From Bradyrhizobium arachidis (GTDB taxonomy: Bacteria; Pseudomonadota; Alphaproteobacteria; Rhizobiales; Xanthobacteraceae), in contig NZ_CP030050.1 of NCBI RefSeq assembly GCF_015291705.1, forward strand, positions 5,332,001 to 5,396,000: a stretch of DNA of 64,000 nt, in the 5' to 3' direction. This document shows, in pieces, positions 43,081-51,380 of the stretch. How positions within the stretch are numbered: the stretch's first letter is position 1; the number at the start of each line of letters is the position of its first letter. The translations under genes were made by a program, and so were the position numbers. The notes below the pieces were generated by a model. It ran no database searches. It was not told where the DNA came from and saw only the letters and a list, made by a program, of their open reading frames with translations.

Positions 43081-44667
43081 TAATGGGATGGTCCGGCCGT
43101 GCTCCGGCCCTGCCAGCACGAGAAGCTGGCAAGGGGCGCTCAAGACAAGGAGCACGCCATGTCTCAGAAACTCAACGCGGCGATCGCCGTGATCGGCATC
43201 GACATCGGCAAAAACTCGTTCCACATCGTGGGTCAGGATCACCGCGGTGCCATCGTGCTGCGGCAGAAGTGGTCGCGCGGCCAGGTGGAAACGCGGCTCG
43301 CCAACCTGCCGCCGTGCTTGATCGGTATGGAGGCCTGCGTAGGCGCCCATCATCTCAGCCGCAAACTCCAAGTACTTGGCCACGACGCCCGCCTGATGCC
43401 AGCGAAATACGTGCGCCCGTATTCGAAGGGACAGAAGAATGACTTCCGAGATGCGGAAGCCATCGCCGAGGCTGTCCAACGCCCGACCATGAAGTTCGTC
43501 GCGACCAAGACCGCCGATCAGCTCGACCTTCAGGCACTGCACCGCGTCCGCGATCGATTGGTCGGTCAGCGTACCGGCGCGATCAATCAGATCCGTGCGT
43601 TCCTGCTGGAACGGGGCATCGCCGTGCGGCAAGGCCCGCATTCCCTGCGGTTCGAGTTGCCAGGTATCTTGGCAACACGCACTGATGTGCTCTCGCCTCG
43701 CATGTTGCCCATCATCGAGGGTCTGGCGGAAGACTGGCGCCGGCTGGATGAGCGTATCGAGGGTCTATCTGGCGAGATCGAAACACTAGCCCGTCAAGAT
43801 AGGGCCTGCCAGCGACTGATGACGGTGCCTGGCATTGGCCCAATCATCTCGAGCGCAATGGTGGCTGCGATCGGCACCGGAGACGTGTTCTCGAAAGGCC
43901 GCGACTTCGGCGCCTGGCTTGGACTTGTTCCGAAGCAGATATCGACCGGCGACCGCACGATCCTCGGCAGTATATCAAGGCGCGGTAATCGCTACCTGCG
44001 CGCGCTGTTCGTGCAAGCCGCGTGGGTTGTTCTGGTAAAGGTCAAGTGCTGGGAGCGCTATGGCCTCAACTCTTGGATCGAAGCCGCCAAGAAGCGATTG
44101 CACCACAACGTGCTGGCGATTGCGCTCGCCAACAAGCTCGCCCGGATCGCCTGGGCGGTCCTCAACAAGGGACGCGCCTTCGCGTGCGTCAAGATGGAGG
44201 AGACGGTGTCCCGACCTGCTTGATCCTCGCGCCGTGCGCGGGGCCGTCAAGGCGCAGCCTGGCAGCAGGAGAGCAAGACGTCAGGACAGCACGACGGCCG
44301 GCTTTGACGGCCCCTTGCGCGCGGCGCGTCTGCGCGCGCAGGCCGGGACGAAGGAACGGCCGCCAGGCACGAACGAAGGAACAGCGCGAAGTGAGGAGCT
44401 ATCGATGACGTAACAACCCTTACCCGCCGAGGTCTGCGAGAGGATGAGACGACGATGGAGAATCGGTCTTCCCGGCACATGTGAACCCTGGTGACCCAAA
44501 TGGCCCGGTCGAGGCCTGTCCGCTAACCAGATCACATGCGCGCTGATATCCATGATGGCCCGGAGCACTGCGCTCCAAACAGAGGCCGGATACATTGATG
44601 CAAGACCGCATCTACCGGATCGTCGAAATCTTCTTGCACCCCACGGCCGGACCATACATTTGGGTCA
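43081..44667 (+). mobile_element. IS110/IS1111-type element, copy 1
   Basis: A 1587-base element, bounded by comparison with copies 2 and 3 (the three share sequence from TAATGGGATGG to TGGGTCA). Subterminal inverted repeats ATGGTCCGGCCGTG (14 bases) lie near both ends, the mark of the IS1111 subgroup. The left flank is GTCGGC. Exact ends may differ by a few bases, because the last GGGTCA may belong to the target. The region 44224-44667 is the non-coding right arm, with short inverted segments. Confidence 0.85.
43159..44223 (+). CDS. IS110/IS1111-type transposase, copy 1
   Basis: A 354-residue DEDD transposase. The ATG at 43159 gives MSQKLNAAIAVIGIDIGKNS with the first Asp in GIDIGKNSFHIV, a Glu in GMEACVGAHHL and the Asp pair in QKNDFRDAEAIAEAV. 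The C-terminal transposase-20 domain has VPGIGPIISSAMVAAIG, GAWLGLVPKQISTG and a Ser in GSISRRGNRYLRALFVQ, the usual catalytic Ser region. It looks intact and would be active. Identical to copy 2 as far as I can read. Confidence 0.93.
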   Translation: MSQKLNAAIAVIGIDIGKNSFHIVGQDHRGAIVLRQKWSRGQVETRLANLPPCLIGMEACVGAHHLSRKLQVLGHDARLMPAKYVRPYSKGQKNDFRDAEAIAEAVQRPTMKFVATKTADQLDLQALHRVRDRLVGQRTGAINQIRAFLLERGIAVRQGPHSLRFELPGILATRTDVLSPRMLPIIEGLAEDWRRLDERIEGLSGEIETLARQDRACQRLMTVPGIGPIISSAMVAAIGTGDVFSKGRDFGAWLGLVPKQISTGDRTILGSISRRGNRYLRALFVQAAWVVLVKVKCWERYGLNSWIEAAKKRLHHNVLAIALANKLARIAWAVLNKGRAFACVKMEETVSRPA

Positions 44668-44804
44668 AACCGGCGGTCAACGCAACCATCGTACGACGTC
44701 CGGTCTCCCGCAGACAGCCGACATGGCGGCGCTCCTGGGGGTGTTCAGCCGGGCGGACAGAGGCCCCAACTTGCTTGGTCCTGCCAATGACGAGCGCAGG
44801 CTTG

Positions 44805-45140
44805 CTACTGGCGCATCGCAGCGATCGCGGCGAGAACGCCGATATAGCAGTTGTCCCAATCAGCGCCAAAACCACCGCAGGCAGCGAGCTCGTCGTCACT
44901 AAGCCGTTCTCGGCAAAGATTTCTGACAGCCATGCCGGCGGCAAAATGGAAGAACGCCAAATTAGAACTGAGAGGAAGTCCGCGAGCGTGTAGGTCGCGA
45001 ACCGTCGCAAGCATTTCGGCTGGAAGGTGGGCTGCCACATGCAGCTCGACCTTCTTCCGGACCGGCTCCGGGACCCGCGCCCACGTCTTTACGGACAGCG
45101 AGTCCATGTCGAACGGTTCGTCGCAATAAGGCAGCTCCAT
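44805..45140 (-). CDS. Hypothetical protein, 111 residues (DUF6794-like pattern)
   Basis: MELPYCDEPFDMDSLSVKTW then ARVPEPVRKKVELHVAAHLP and SSNLAFFHFAAGMAVRNLCR. The FxFGxxMAxRNxxR....L.......W....Y..VL..IA end resembles a small helical domain (DUF6794-like), which I cannot confirm. It is a soluble helical protein and starts 138 bases right of the IS copy. Confidence 0.5.
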   Translation of the reverse strand: MELPYCDEPFDMDSLSVKTWARVPEPVRKKVELHVAAHLPAEMLATVRDLHARGLPLSSNLAFFHFAAGMAVRNLCRERLSDDELAACGGFGADWDNCYIGVLAAIAAMRQ

Positions 45141-45216
45141 GGAATACCCGTTCAGTACCGATGGGAGGCGAGCGATGACGGACGTACGTCCTCCGCATCA
45201 TTAGTTCAGTTGGTAT

Positions 45217-45870
45217 TCAGATTAGCCTTTTTGCGCTCAAATCATCGAATATGGCAGTCGCGGAGCTAGATGCACTGCTGCCGTTTCCAACGAAGAGGCG
45301 GCCGCCTGCGCTCACCTCGCCTGACCCCACCCAAAGACTACGCCCGGTCGCCGGTTCAACTAGGCGAGCCCTGAAAGCCGTTTGTCGGCTGTAACGATGT
45401 ATCGGGGAGGAGATTCCAGTCATTGTCCCCGACGTGCTTCCGGCCAACGCCACACTTGAAACGTTTCCGCTTCTCGTAACGGTCCCGCTGATATCGGTAG
45501 AACCAGAATACTCCGCTTGAAAAAAAGTCCCAGCGTACTCTCTGACAACGCCAGTGTCGCCAACATTAATAATTAGAACGGCATCAACATTGGTCGCAGC
45601 GAGAACTTTTCGGATTTCCGCATCGTTGTAACTGCGCGTAGGTGGGAGCAAAATATAGGCGTCGTCTGCCAGAATGCCGCGTTTAGCGGCTTCTTGCGCA
45701 ATACTCGTTTGGAAACTTGTTGCTAAGCCGGTAGGCGCAACTACGTAGGCCGCCAGGTGTTTGACTGGGCGCGCCGGAGGATCTCGATCCGCATAACCTT
45801 GCATGGACGTTGTGATGCAGCCGGACAACAAAGCCGCTGCTAGGCACGGCAATATGGATGCAAGTCGCAT
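45217..45870 (-). CDS. Lipoprotein of unknown function
   Basis: A 217-residue protein. The signal MRLASILPCLAAALLSGCIT has a lipobox LLSGC, so it is a lipoprotein. The mature part includes YVVAPTGLATSFQTSIAQEA, TNVDAVLIINVGDTG and a Gly/Ser/Thr-rich stretch (SGTVTRSGNVSSVALAGSTS). The RLVEPATGRSLWVGSGEV pattern recalls DUF4136-like or CsgG-like lipoproteins that read periplasmic state, but I am not certain. It follows the 111-residue gene in the minus direction with 76 bases between. Confidence 0.6.
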   Translation of the reverse strand: MRLASILPCLAAALLSGCITTSMQGYADRDPPARPVKHLAAYVVAPTGLATSFQTSIAQEAAKRGILADDAYILLPPTRSYNDAEIRKVLAATNVDAVLIINVGDTGVVREYAGTFFQAEYSGSTDISGTVTRSGNVSSVALAGSTSGTMTGISSPIHRYSRQTAFRARLVEPATGRSLWVGSGEVSAGGRLFVGNGSSASSSATAIFDDLSAKRLI

Positions 45871-45937
45871 TATGGTTGGCCCCCAAGGTATGCGTGCCTA
45901 AACTAGTGCGCCTCTAGCCATGGTTGCAAGCACCGCG

Positions 45938-46798
45938 TCACGGCTGACCCGTTTGCAAAATCATCTTCCGACAATCGGGAGATGCCTCGGGCCCAGAGCA
46001 AAGAAGTTTGGCGCGAGATTTGCGCCTATTGTATTCTCGTCGATCCAGCCCCAATGCCTTCGCCTCTTCCAGATCCCTCACTTCCTGATCGATCGCCCGC
46101 TGTTGCTTCTCCGCGCGGTCGACGCCCAAGAGTCCGTAGCTTGCTAGTTGAGAAGCGGTAAGTACCCTGTTGTCCTCTGGTTCAACAGCAATCATGTCAT
46201 CCGCCAGTTGCGGAGACACATCCATCTCGCGAAGATAGTCGCGCATCAGGCGCAAAGCACTCTCAATCTCGTGCCGCGCATCAGAAGTATATGAAACTAA
46301 ATATGGACGATGGATACCAACTTTGCCAGGGGCAAAGACGGCTCGATCGACCGCACCGGCAAGCACAAAGACGCACGCGCTGAAGCAGACGCCCTCGACC
46401 ATCACAGACTCTCGTTCTTGCCGCAAGAGCCTACCAATCTTCATCGCCGCGATCACACTTCCGCCCGTGCTGTCGATCGAAAAGCGGTGACCATAGGCAC
46501 TGAAATCGAGCGGTTTGCCCTTGAGAGCCTTCTCAGGACAAATCCCGCCATTGGCAATTTCATTTTGTTGCTGGTGGTATTTCGTAAATACCTCGCGGAC
46601 TTCGTCGAAGGTAGCATCCTCTATTGGCCCAGTGATATCGATCGCAAAGCCAATCGATCGGCCATCGCATGAGACCTTCCCAACAACCCCTGCCTGAGCA
46701 GGATCTATAACTGAAAACAGCAAGCAATAGAGAACTAGGCTAGCTAGCGCGGTTTTGCACACCCGAATGCCCTCCCTGTGCACTATAATGCGTCGCAA
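45938..46798 (-). CDS. Periplasmic ClpP/crotonase-like protein
   Basis: A 286-residue protein with an N-terminal hydrophobic signal (KTALASLVLYCLLFSVIDPA). The core has HRFSIDSTGGSVIAAMKIGR, then EGVCFSACVFVLAGAVDRAV and GKVGIHRPYLV. SxACVFVLAGA is the catalytic-Ser region of COG3904-type secreted ClpP-like serine proteases, and the GKVGIHRPY strand carries the His region. It should act outside the cytoplasm. The C-terminal SRAKLLCSGPEASPDCRK could form a disulfide. The XRE regulator gene starts divergently and its longer frame overlaps this start; the two may share a promoter region. Confidence 0.7.
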   Translation of the reverse strand: MRRIIVHREGIRVCKTALASLVLYCLLFSVIDPAQAGVVGKVSCDGRSIGFAIDITGPIEDATFDEVREVFTKYHQQQNEIANGGICPEKALKGKPLDFSAYGHRFSIDSTGGSVIAAMKIGRLLRQERESVMVEGVCFSACVFVLAGAVDRAVFAPGKVGIHRPYLVSYTSDARHEIESALRLMRDYLREMDVSPQLADDMIAVEPEDNRVLTASQLASYGLLGVDRAEKQQRAIDQEVRDLEEAKALGLDRREYNRRKSRAKLLCSGPEASPDCRKMILQTGQP

Positions 46799-46827
46799 TG
46801 TATTGCACGGTCTGTCGCATTGTGTCC

Positions 46828-47073
46828 ATGGCAGAGGACGTGCGACAGCTGGTTGGAGATAATGTTAGGCGGCTTCGCACTGCCGCTGGGCTGTCGCAGG
46901 CGGAATTGGCTAATCGGTTGGGTGTCGATCGCTCTTACGTAAGCGGACTTGAGCTTGGGACCCGCAACGCGACTATCGTGACGCTCTGGCATGTCTCGCA
47001 AGCGCTAGGCGTGAGCTTTCAGGAAATTTTCGCTGAAGGGACGAAGAAGACTCGAAGATCGAAGGGAGGCTGA
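46828..47073 (+). CDS. XRE-family HTH regulator
   Basis: An 81-residue repressor-like protein. ATG 46828 gives MAEDVRQLVGDNVRRLRTAA, then GLSQAELANRLGVDRSYVSG and LELGTRNATIVTLWHVSQAL. The helix-turn-helix LSQAELANRLGVDRSYVSGLE is standard XRE (phage Cro-like). The basic end TKKTRRSKGG may aid DNA binding. It is divergent from the ClpP-like gene and may repress it and itself. Confidence 0.88.
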   Translation: MAEDVRQLVGDNVRRLRTAAGLSQAELANRLGVDRSYVSGLELGTRNATIVTLWHVSQALGVSFQEIFAEGTKKTRRSKGG

Positions 47074-47163
47074 CTACCTGCAAGATGGGCGTGACCCTGA
47101 ACAAGCAGGAAGCACCGGTCTGAACGCCCCAATCGGCATTACCGACTGTGCTGGCAGGTTCTA

Positions 47164-47676
47164 ATGGTGGGAAAATCCGAACCCGAATATTACATCCAGC
47201 TGTGCGCGCAAAAGTACGCCCAGATCACTGAGAACATCGCAGCAAGCTCGTCGGCTGGCGAGATCGCCGAGATGAAACACAAGCTCGCTATCATCAAAGA
47301 AGCCGCTCTCGAAGAGGCCAAAGCTGAACGGCGATGCAGGATGTGGAAGCTCCCAGAGTTCTTGAAGGTCATTGTTGATCGAGGAGGAGCCCTGGAAAAG
47401 TCGATACCAAGAGCGGATGCGCTGAGCTTGATTGATTTTTTCGCCGTTCCGCCAATGGGCACACTGGGCTTGCTATCGAGCTCACAGCTCGACCATCTTG
47501 CCGACATGTGCGAAGGCTGGGCTTGCACGCCGAATTTGCGCGATTATGAAGCGGCCCGCCTGAACGGCATGGCAATAGGATTGCGCCGACTGGCCGAGTA
47601 TCTAGGGCCTCTTCACCGGCCTCATGAACCAACTAAATCGCTTCATGGGTTAACTGAGCGGGATGCGTCAGACTGA
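47164..47676 (+). CDS. Hypothetical protein, 170 residues
   Basis: MVGKSEPEYYIQLCAQKYAQ with a helical first half of about 55 residues rich in Ala, Glu and Lys, then LPEFLKVIVDRGGALEKSIP and GWACTPNLRDYEAARLNGMA, a second helical block. No family recognised. It lies 90 bases after the XRE gene on the same strand and could be co-transcribed. Confidence 0.45.
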   Translation: MVGKSEPEYYIQLCAQKYAQITENIAASSSAGEIAEMKHKLAIIKEAALEEAKAERRCRMWKLPEFLKVIVDRGGALEKSIPRADALSLIDFFAVPPMGTLGLLSSSQLDHLADMCEGWACTPNLRDYEAARLNGMAIGLRRLAEYLGPLHRPHEPTKSLHGLTERDASD

Positions 47677-47707
47677 GTAGCATTGTTTAGGTACTTCCGC
47701 GGCAGGG

Positions 47708-47730
47708 CGCGCGGTGACTCGCGGTGTCTC
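47708..47730. repeat. 23-base direct repeat, copy A (GGTGACTCGCGGTGTCTC)
   Basis: Identical to 50155-50177 over 23 bases, same orientation, about 2.45 kb apart, on either side of the serine recombinase. A third copy with one mismatch is near 50815-50836. The repeat ends with the TGTCTC half-site found in the whole cluster to its right. Confidence 0.7.
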
Positions 47731-47769
47731 GCGAACCGAACGCCAGCGCGGCTGCAAGGCCGCGGGCGA

Positions 47770-47988
47770 TCAGCTCTCGATGTGCTTCACCGTCGCGATC
47801 GGCCATCGACCCTCGTGCCCCGCGATCGAGATGCGGAGCCCATGCTCATCATCGAGGAAGACGCCATCGATTGTGCCAGCCTTGCCATCAGTCAAGACGA
47901 CAGCCTTGCCAACTAACTCTTTCTCGGCCTCGTGCAATTCGCGCAAGATGTTCATGGCTCGTTTGTCGCCTGTGCGCGAGGCGCTCAT
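47770..47988 (-). CDS. Small conserved protein, 72 residues
   Basis: MSASRTGDKRAMNILRELHE then AEKELVGKAVVLTDGKAGTI and DGVFLDDEHGLRISIAGHEG. The VGKAVVLTDGKAGT...V.LDD.HGLRISI.GH.G.WP pattern is a small Bradyrhizobium family of unknown function. The frame is open to 48045, but family members begin near this Met. It lies after the 80-residue gene at 48023. Confidence 0.62.
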   Translation of the reverse strand: MSASRTGDKRAMNILRELHEAEKELVGKAVVLTDGKAGTIDGVFLDDEHGLRISIAGHEGRWPIATVKHIES

Positions 47989-48022
47989 GGTACCAACTCC
48001 GAACGGGCCGCCGATCAGTTCG

Positions 48023-48265
48023 TCAAGCGCGGGCGATCTCAACAACCTCGCTGACCTTGTTTTCGGCGTCGTAGATCTTGACCTGGAGCCGAGGGGATCG
48101 GTTCTTCAGCTGTGTGCCAGCTTCCAGGGCGCTCGCTTTCGCCGTGAAGGTCGCCTTGACATGACCGTCGACGATTAAGGCATAACCGGTCCGAAGAGAT
48201 TCAATCGATGCCTTGGTTGTGCGGGCGGAGGTTGCTGGTGCTGCCATGCTGCGCTTCTCGCGCAT
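48023..48265 (-). CDS. Small protein of unknown function, 80 residues
   Basis: MREKRSMAAPATSARTTKAS then IESLRTGYALIVDGHVKATF and TAKASALEAGTQLKNRSPRL. The GYALIVDGHVK(A/T)TFxTKxxALxAGxxLKxRxPxLQVKIYDA pattern is a small Bradyrhizobium protein. An upstream ATG at 48445 gives a long extension that I reject because it overlaps the recombinase region and is not protein-like. In tandem with the next gene; both lie between the direct repeats. Confidence 0.6.
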   Translation of the reverse strand: MREKRSMAAPATSARTTKASIESLRTGYALIVDGHVKATFTAKASALEAGTQLKNRSPRLQVKIYDAENKVSEVVEIARA

Positions 48266-48399
48266 GGGAGAACTCCGCTTGTCTGGGGATACTGCCGATA
48301 ACTGCCCGCCGTCCCTGAGGTTCCTCTCACCGGCGGTCCGCGCGCTGCTCGAAACGAGCCGCATAGGCGGCCCGTCGAGACGCTGCTGTCGGATGGGAA

Positions 48400-49011
48400 T
48401 TAGGCGGCCTGCTTGGCAATCTTCGCGATGGTGGCGCGGCTGCACCCTGTGGCGGCCTGGATAGCGCTCCAGGACATGCGAGCGGCGAGCATGCGAGCGA
48501 TGCCAGCGTTGCGCTCGGTGTCAGCCGGGCGGCCCTTATAACGGCCCTCCGTCTTCGCCTTGGCCTGTCCTTGCGCCTGCCGGCGGCGACGGTCCTCATA
48601 GTCCTTGCGCGCGATCGCGGCGAGCATATCGAGCAGCATGCCGTTGATGGCGTCGAACATGCGGGCGGTGAATTCGTCGCCGTTGCCCACCGCCATCATC
48701 CAGCTGGTCGGCAGGTCGAGCGCGACCACGCGGAGGCGGCGTGCCGTCAGCTCGGCTTTGAGCCTTTCCCAGTCCGCTTGCGTCAGACGGCTCAGGCGGT
48801 CGACCTGCTCGATCAGCAGAACGTCACCGGGCTGTGAGTCGGCGATCAGTCGGAACAGCTCCGGCCGCGCCAGCTTGGCGCCGCTCTCGCTCTCGACGTA
48901 CCAGGCGGCAATCTTCAAGCCGCGATCGGCAGCGAAGGTCTTGAGCTGATCGCGGGCGCGGTCGGCGTCCTGATCGTCGGTTGAGGCGCGAAGATAGGCT
49001 CGGATGAACAT
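48400..49011 (-). CDS. Serine recombinase (resolvase type)
   Basis: A 203-residue enzyme. It starts MFIRAYLRASTDDQDADRAR with the catalytic Ser in LRAST, then YVESESGAKLARPELFRLIA, ADSQPGDVLLIEQVDRLSRL, the ARKDYEDRRRRQAQGQAKAK region and a C-terminal helix-turn-helix MSWSAIQAATGCSRATIAKI. It is a resolvase/invertase of normal length and could act on the TGAACCAT sites directly upstream or on the 23-base direct repeats around it; the actual target is unknown. Confidence 0.92.
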   Translation of the reverse strand: MFIRAYLRASTDDQDADRARDQLKTFAADRGLKIAAWYVESESGAKLARPELFRLIADSQPGDVLLIEQVDRLSRLTQADWERLKAELTARRLRVVALDLPTSWMMAVGNGDEFTARMFDAINGMLLDMLAAIARKDYEDRRRRQAQGQAKAKTEGRYKGRPADTERNAGIARMLAARMSWSAIQAATGCSRATIAKIAKQAA

Positions 49012-49036
49012 GTAAACCCCCGCGAGTCTGGTTTGG

Positions 49037-49115
49037 ATGGTTCACATGAACATGGTTCAGTTAGGTTTGTCGAAGCATATTATTGAACCATGAATGGGGC
49101 ACACCCAAATTGAAC
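49037..49115. repeat. ATGGTTCA / TGAACCAT site cluster upstream of the recombinase
   Basis: Two direct copies of ATGGTTCA at 49037-49044 and 49052-49059, then TGAACCAT at 49082-49089 and TGAACCA at 49109-49115 in reverse. The first is 26 bases from the start codon. The arrangement resembles a recombinase or repressor binding cluster (a res-type site or operator). Confidence 0.55.
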
Positions 49116-49673
49116 CAGACAAGCCTAAGCTGTCGCGCGCTCGAAGCGCCTCGACCGGCCGTTACCGCGGCCGGGAGAAGTTCTGGGTCAAGGTCGAGAA
49201 CTGAAGTCATCCCGCGATGGGGCGAGAGCTACGGGCCGGCGGACGCCGCTCTGGTGCGGCTCCCGCGGCCCGAGCCGCGGCGTTCCGCACGATCGGCGCG
49301 GCGCAAGACCTAAGCATATCGCGCGCCAACTCCGCCACGATCTTAGGCCGTCATTAGCGAGAATCGTGTTGCTCTTGAGACGAAGCCGGTGGGGGACATA
49401 CGCGGCCTTGCTCAGAGGTAGAGGCCCGCCAGCTCGCCGGCCCGGCGGGCCTCCCTCACCTTGATGCACGTTAAGCCTGCTGAAGATTGTGAATTTGATC
49501 ATATTGCAGGCCAAAAAGGCTGCGGTAGGCTCAGCGTCACCGGGGCTGGCTCCATATTTCACTTAGACCTTTTCACCCGGTCGATTTTGACCATCGCGCT
49601 GGCCGCAGCAGTCCCCCTGCTGCGGCCTTCGTACTGACGGGGCCGCCCCCGATTCACTATTGGAGAGACCTTT
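49116..49673. other. Region without a firm gene; contains a strong hairpin
   Basis: The open frames here are Arg/Ser/Pro-rich and unrecognised. A hairpin with ten-base arms GAGGCCCGCC and GGCGGGCCTC is at 49421-49453, without a T-run. Confidence 0.4.
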
Positions 49674-49886
49674 ATGCCCAAAGAGAATTGCGTGATTGTT
49701 CGTGCCGCCGGGAAACAGCTTGACCTGTTACGAGGCGAAGCTTCCCGCATCGCAAAAGCTGCTAACGTCGGTTGGTGGACCGACCGAGCCGAGATCGGCA
49801 CTAGATTCTGTTTTGAAGATTCCAAATCGAAAGATTTATTTGCCCTCACCTGCGACAGCCTTGGCATCAGCTGCCAGGGGGGCTAG
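49674..49886 (+). CDS. Hypothetical protein, 70 residues
   Basis: MPKENCVIVRAAGKQLDLLR then GEASRIAKAANVGWWTDRAE and IGTRFCFEDSKSKDLFALTC. A GGAGAG sequence precedes the ATG. Two or three cysteines and an alpha/beta mix suggest a small folded protein. Family unknown. It is the only plus-strand gene inside the repeat cluster. Confidence 0.5.
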   Translation: MPKENCVIVRAAGKQLDLLRGEASRIAKAANVGWWTDRAEIGTRFCFEDSKSKDLFALTCDSLGISCQGG

Positions 49887-50053
49887 CTCGTTGAAGCCAG
49901 CCGATTGGTTTGTCCGGGATGGCCGCAGCTGGGCTCGAAACACTCTGCAATGCGGACGAGCGGCACCCGCCAGGAACATGGATGGGCTGAAGCGGGGATT
50001 ACTCAGTAGCTGAGCGACTGGCTGCTAGGGGACATGTTTGCATCACTGACCCC

Positions 50054-50837
50054 GGTGTCTCACCGACAAGATGGAGGGGGGTCTCATGCTAAGTCTATCT
50101 TCTGCATTGGGTTTCCACCCGGGCGGCCTCTGAGACACCTGTCTCATCTGAGGACGCGCGGTGACTCGCGGTGTCTCACCGGTCGTTCAGAAGTATCGGT
50201 CGCCCCAAGCTCGACAGGTGTTGGGGCGGCAGGATCGGCCATTCTCGATCGGGCTCAGGTCGCTAGCCCTGCTCTGCTCCATTGACCAGGCGCGCTCCTA
50301 CCAGCGCTTGATGGCGCGCATGTCGGCGTTCCACCGCAGCTCGAAGCTGTATTCGTGCTGCTGGATCTCGGCGAGCGCGGCCTGGGCCACCTCGGGAATA
50401 GAGCAGGCCCAATTCTCTTCTATCCAGTTGGGCGGCGGCGTGCCCGGCTCGGCCTCGGCCAGCCACTTCAAGCGTTCGAGCATCGTGCTGCGGTCCATGT
50501 CGTCTCCTGTTGCGGTGGCTTAGCCAACGGGTAAGCCAGTGGCTTCCCATTGGCTTGGTGTTGGCATCAGATGTCGCCTCTGTCCCAAGGCTCGTCGATG
50601 GCGCAGCCGCCCTGTCTCATCTCGGCGGTATCTCGCGCCGCTTGGCCAGAAGCCTCCTCCCGGGGGGCAAAATCTTGCCGGTGCTGACGACGCAGCCGCC
50701 CCCGGGCCTGAGACACCCCCTCTGAGGTAGCGTGCCGACTTTGGCATTCTCCCCTCAGCCTTCAGCCCCCCATTTTTCTCTCAATCCGGCCTGAGACACC
50801 TGTCTCATTCGCGGGCGCGGTGACTCGGGGTGTCTCA
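50054..50837. repeat. TGAGACA/TGTCTCA repeat cluster
   Basis: At least eight occurrences of TGAGACACC or its complement GGTGTCTCA, or the shorter GTCTCA: 50054-50062, 50081-50086, 50131-50146, 50170-50178, 50613-50620, 50709-50717, 50792-50807 and 50829-50837. Two are the same palindrome TGAGACACCTGTCTCA (arms TGAGACA and TGTCTCA), each followed about 25 bases on by a GGTGACTCGSGGTGTCTCA segment. The layout is that of an operator array or a partition or recombination site set. Confidence 0.65.
50298..50498 (-). CDS. Hypothetical protein, 66 residues
   Basis: MDRSTMLERLKWLAEAEPGT then PPPNWIEENWACSIPEVAQA and ALAEIQQHEYSFELRWNADM. AGGAGAC lies five bases before the ATG, a good ribosome site. 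The protein is helical with two or three tryptophans and no known motif. It lies inside the TGAGACA cluster, so the repeats could control it. Confidence 0.5.
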   Translation of the reverse strand: MDRSTMLERLKWLAEAEPGTPPPNWIEENWACSIPEVAQAALAEIQQHEYSFELRWNADMRAIKRW

Positions 50838-51380
50838 CTGGTTCACGCGCTTCACTATCGTACGCTGTGGTTGTGAGCTGTTCTGAAGTCCGGACATAGC
50901 TCCTCCTCCGTCGTCCTCCCCTCCCCGCCACCTAGGGAAGAGACACGGTCTCGGACCACGATTTCCACTCGCTTTATCCGGGCATCGCGTGACGTGCGAT
51001 CAGTCGGTCCTCCGAATGGGGATCGGACCCATTCGACAGGGGGATATGAGTTGCCTCGGTATATCGCGCGCCGATCGTGATACTGCGCGCAGGGCCGGAG
51101 AACCTGACATGCGGCTTCGTCGTCCGTTCCGCCAGGGTGAGAGCCCGCGAGATTGCCGGTGTAGCCGGCTCTAGCTCGGAATTGAGCGCCCAAGCGCGCT
51201 GCGGTCATTCATCGGCGGGAGAAAAAGCTTTGCTCTTCCGTCCCCGGCGACGAGATCATGGCCGATCTCGACTCGTCGCTACTCTCGCGACGGTCGGCCG
51301 AAGTACCTCGATTGCGGCGGGAGCCTCCGAAGCGGACCCGCAATCGCGGAGCCCACGGCCGTCCGAACGCGGCGGTTCGG
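50499..51380. other. Region without a firm gene
   Basis: About 880 bases. The left part carries the TGAGACA cluster to 50837. Later frames on both strands are Arg/Ser-rich and overlapping and show no family match. No promoter or terminator could be identified. Confidence 0.4.

Noticed and set aside
49421..49453. Hairpin GAGGCCCGCC...GGCGGGCCTC as a terminator
   Set aside because: No T-run follows, and no gene ends just before it on either strand.
49037..50837. Repeated short motifs as a CRISPR array
   Set aside because: Spacing is irregular, the motifs are palindromic half-sites, and there are no regular unique spacers or cas genes.
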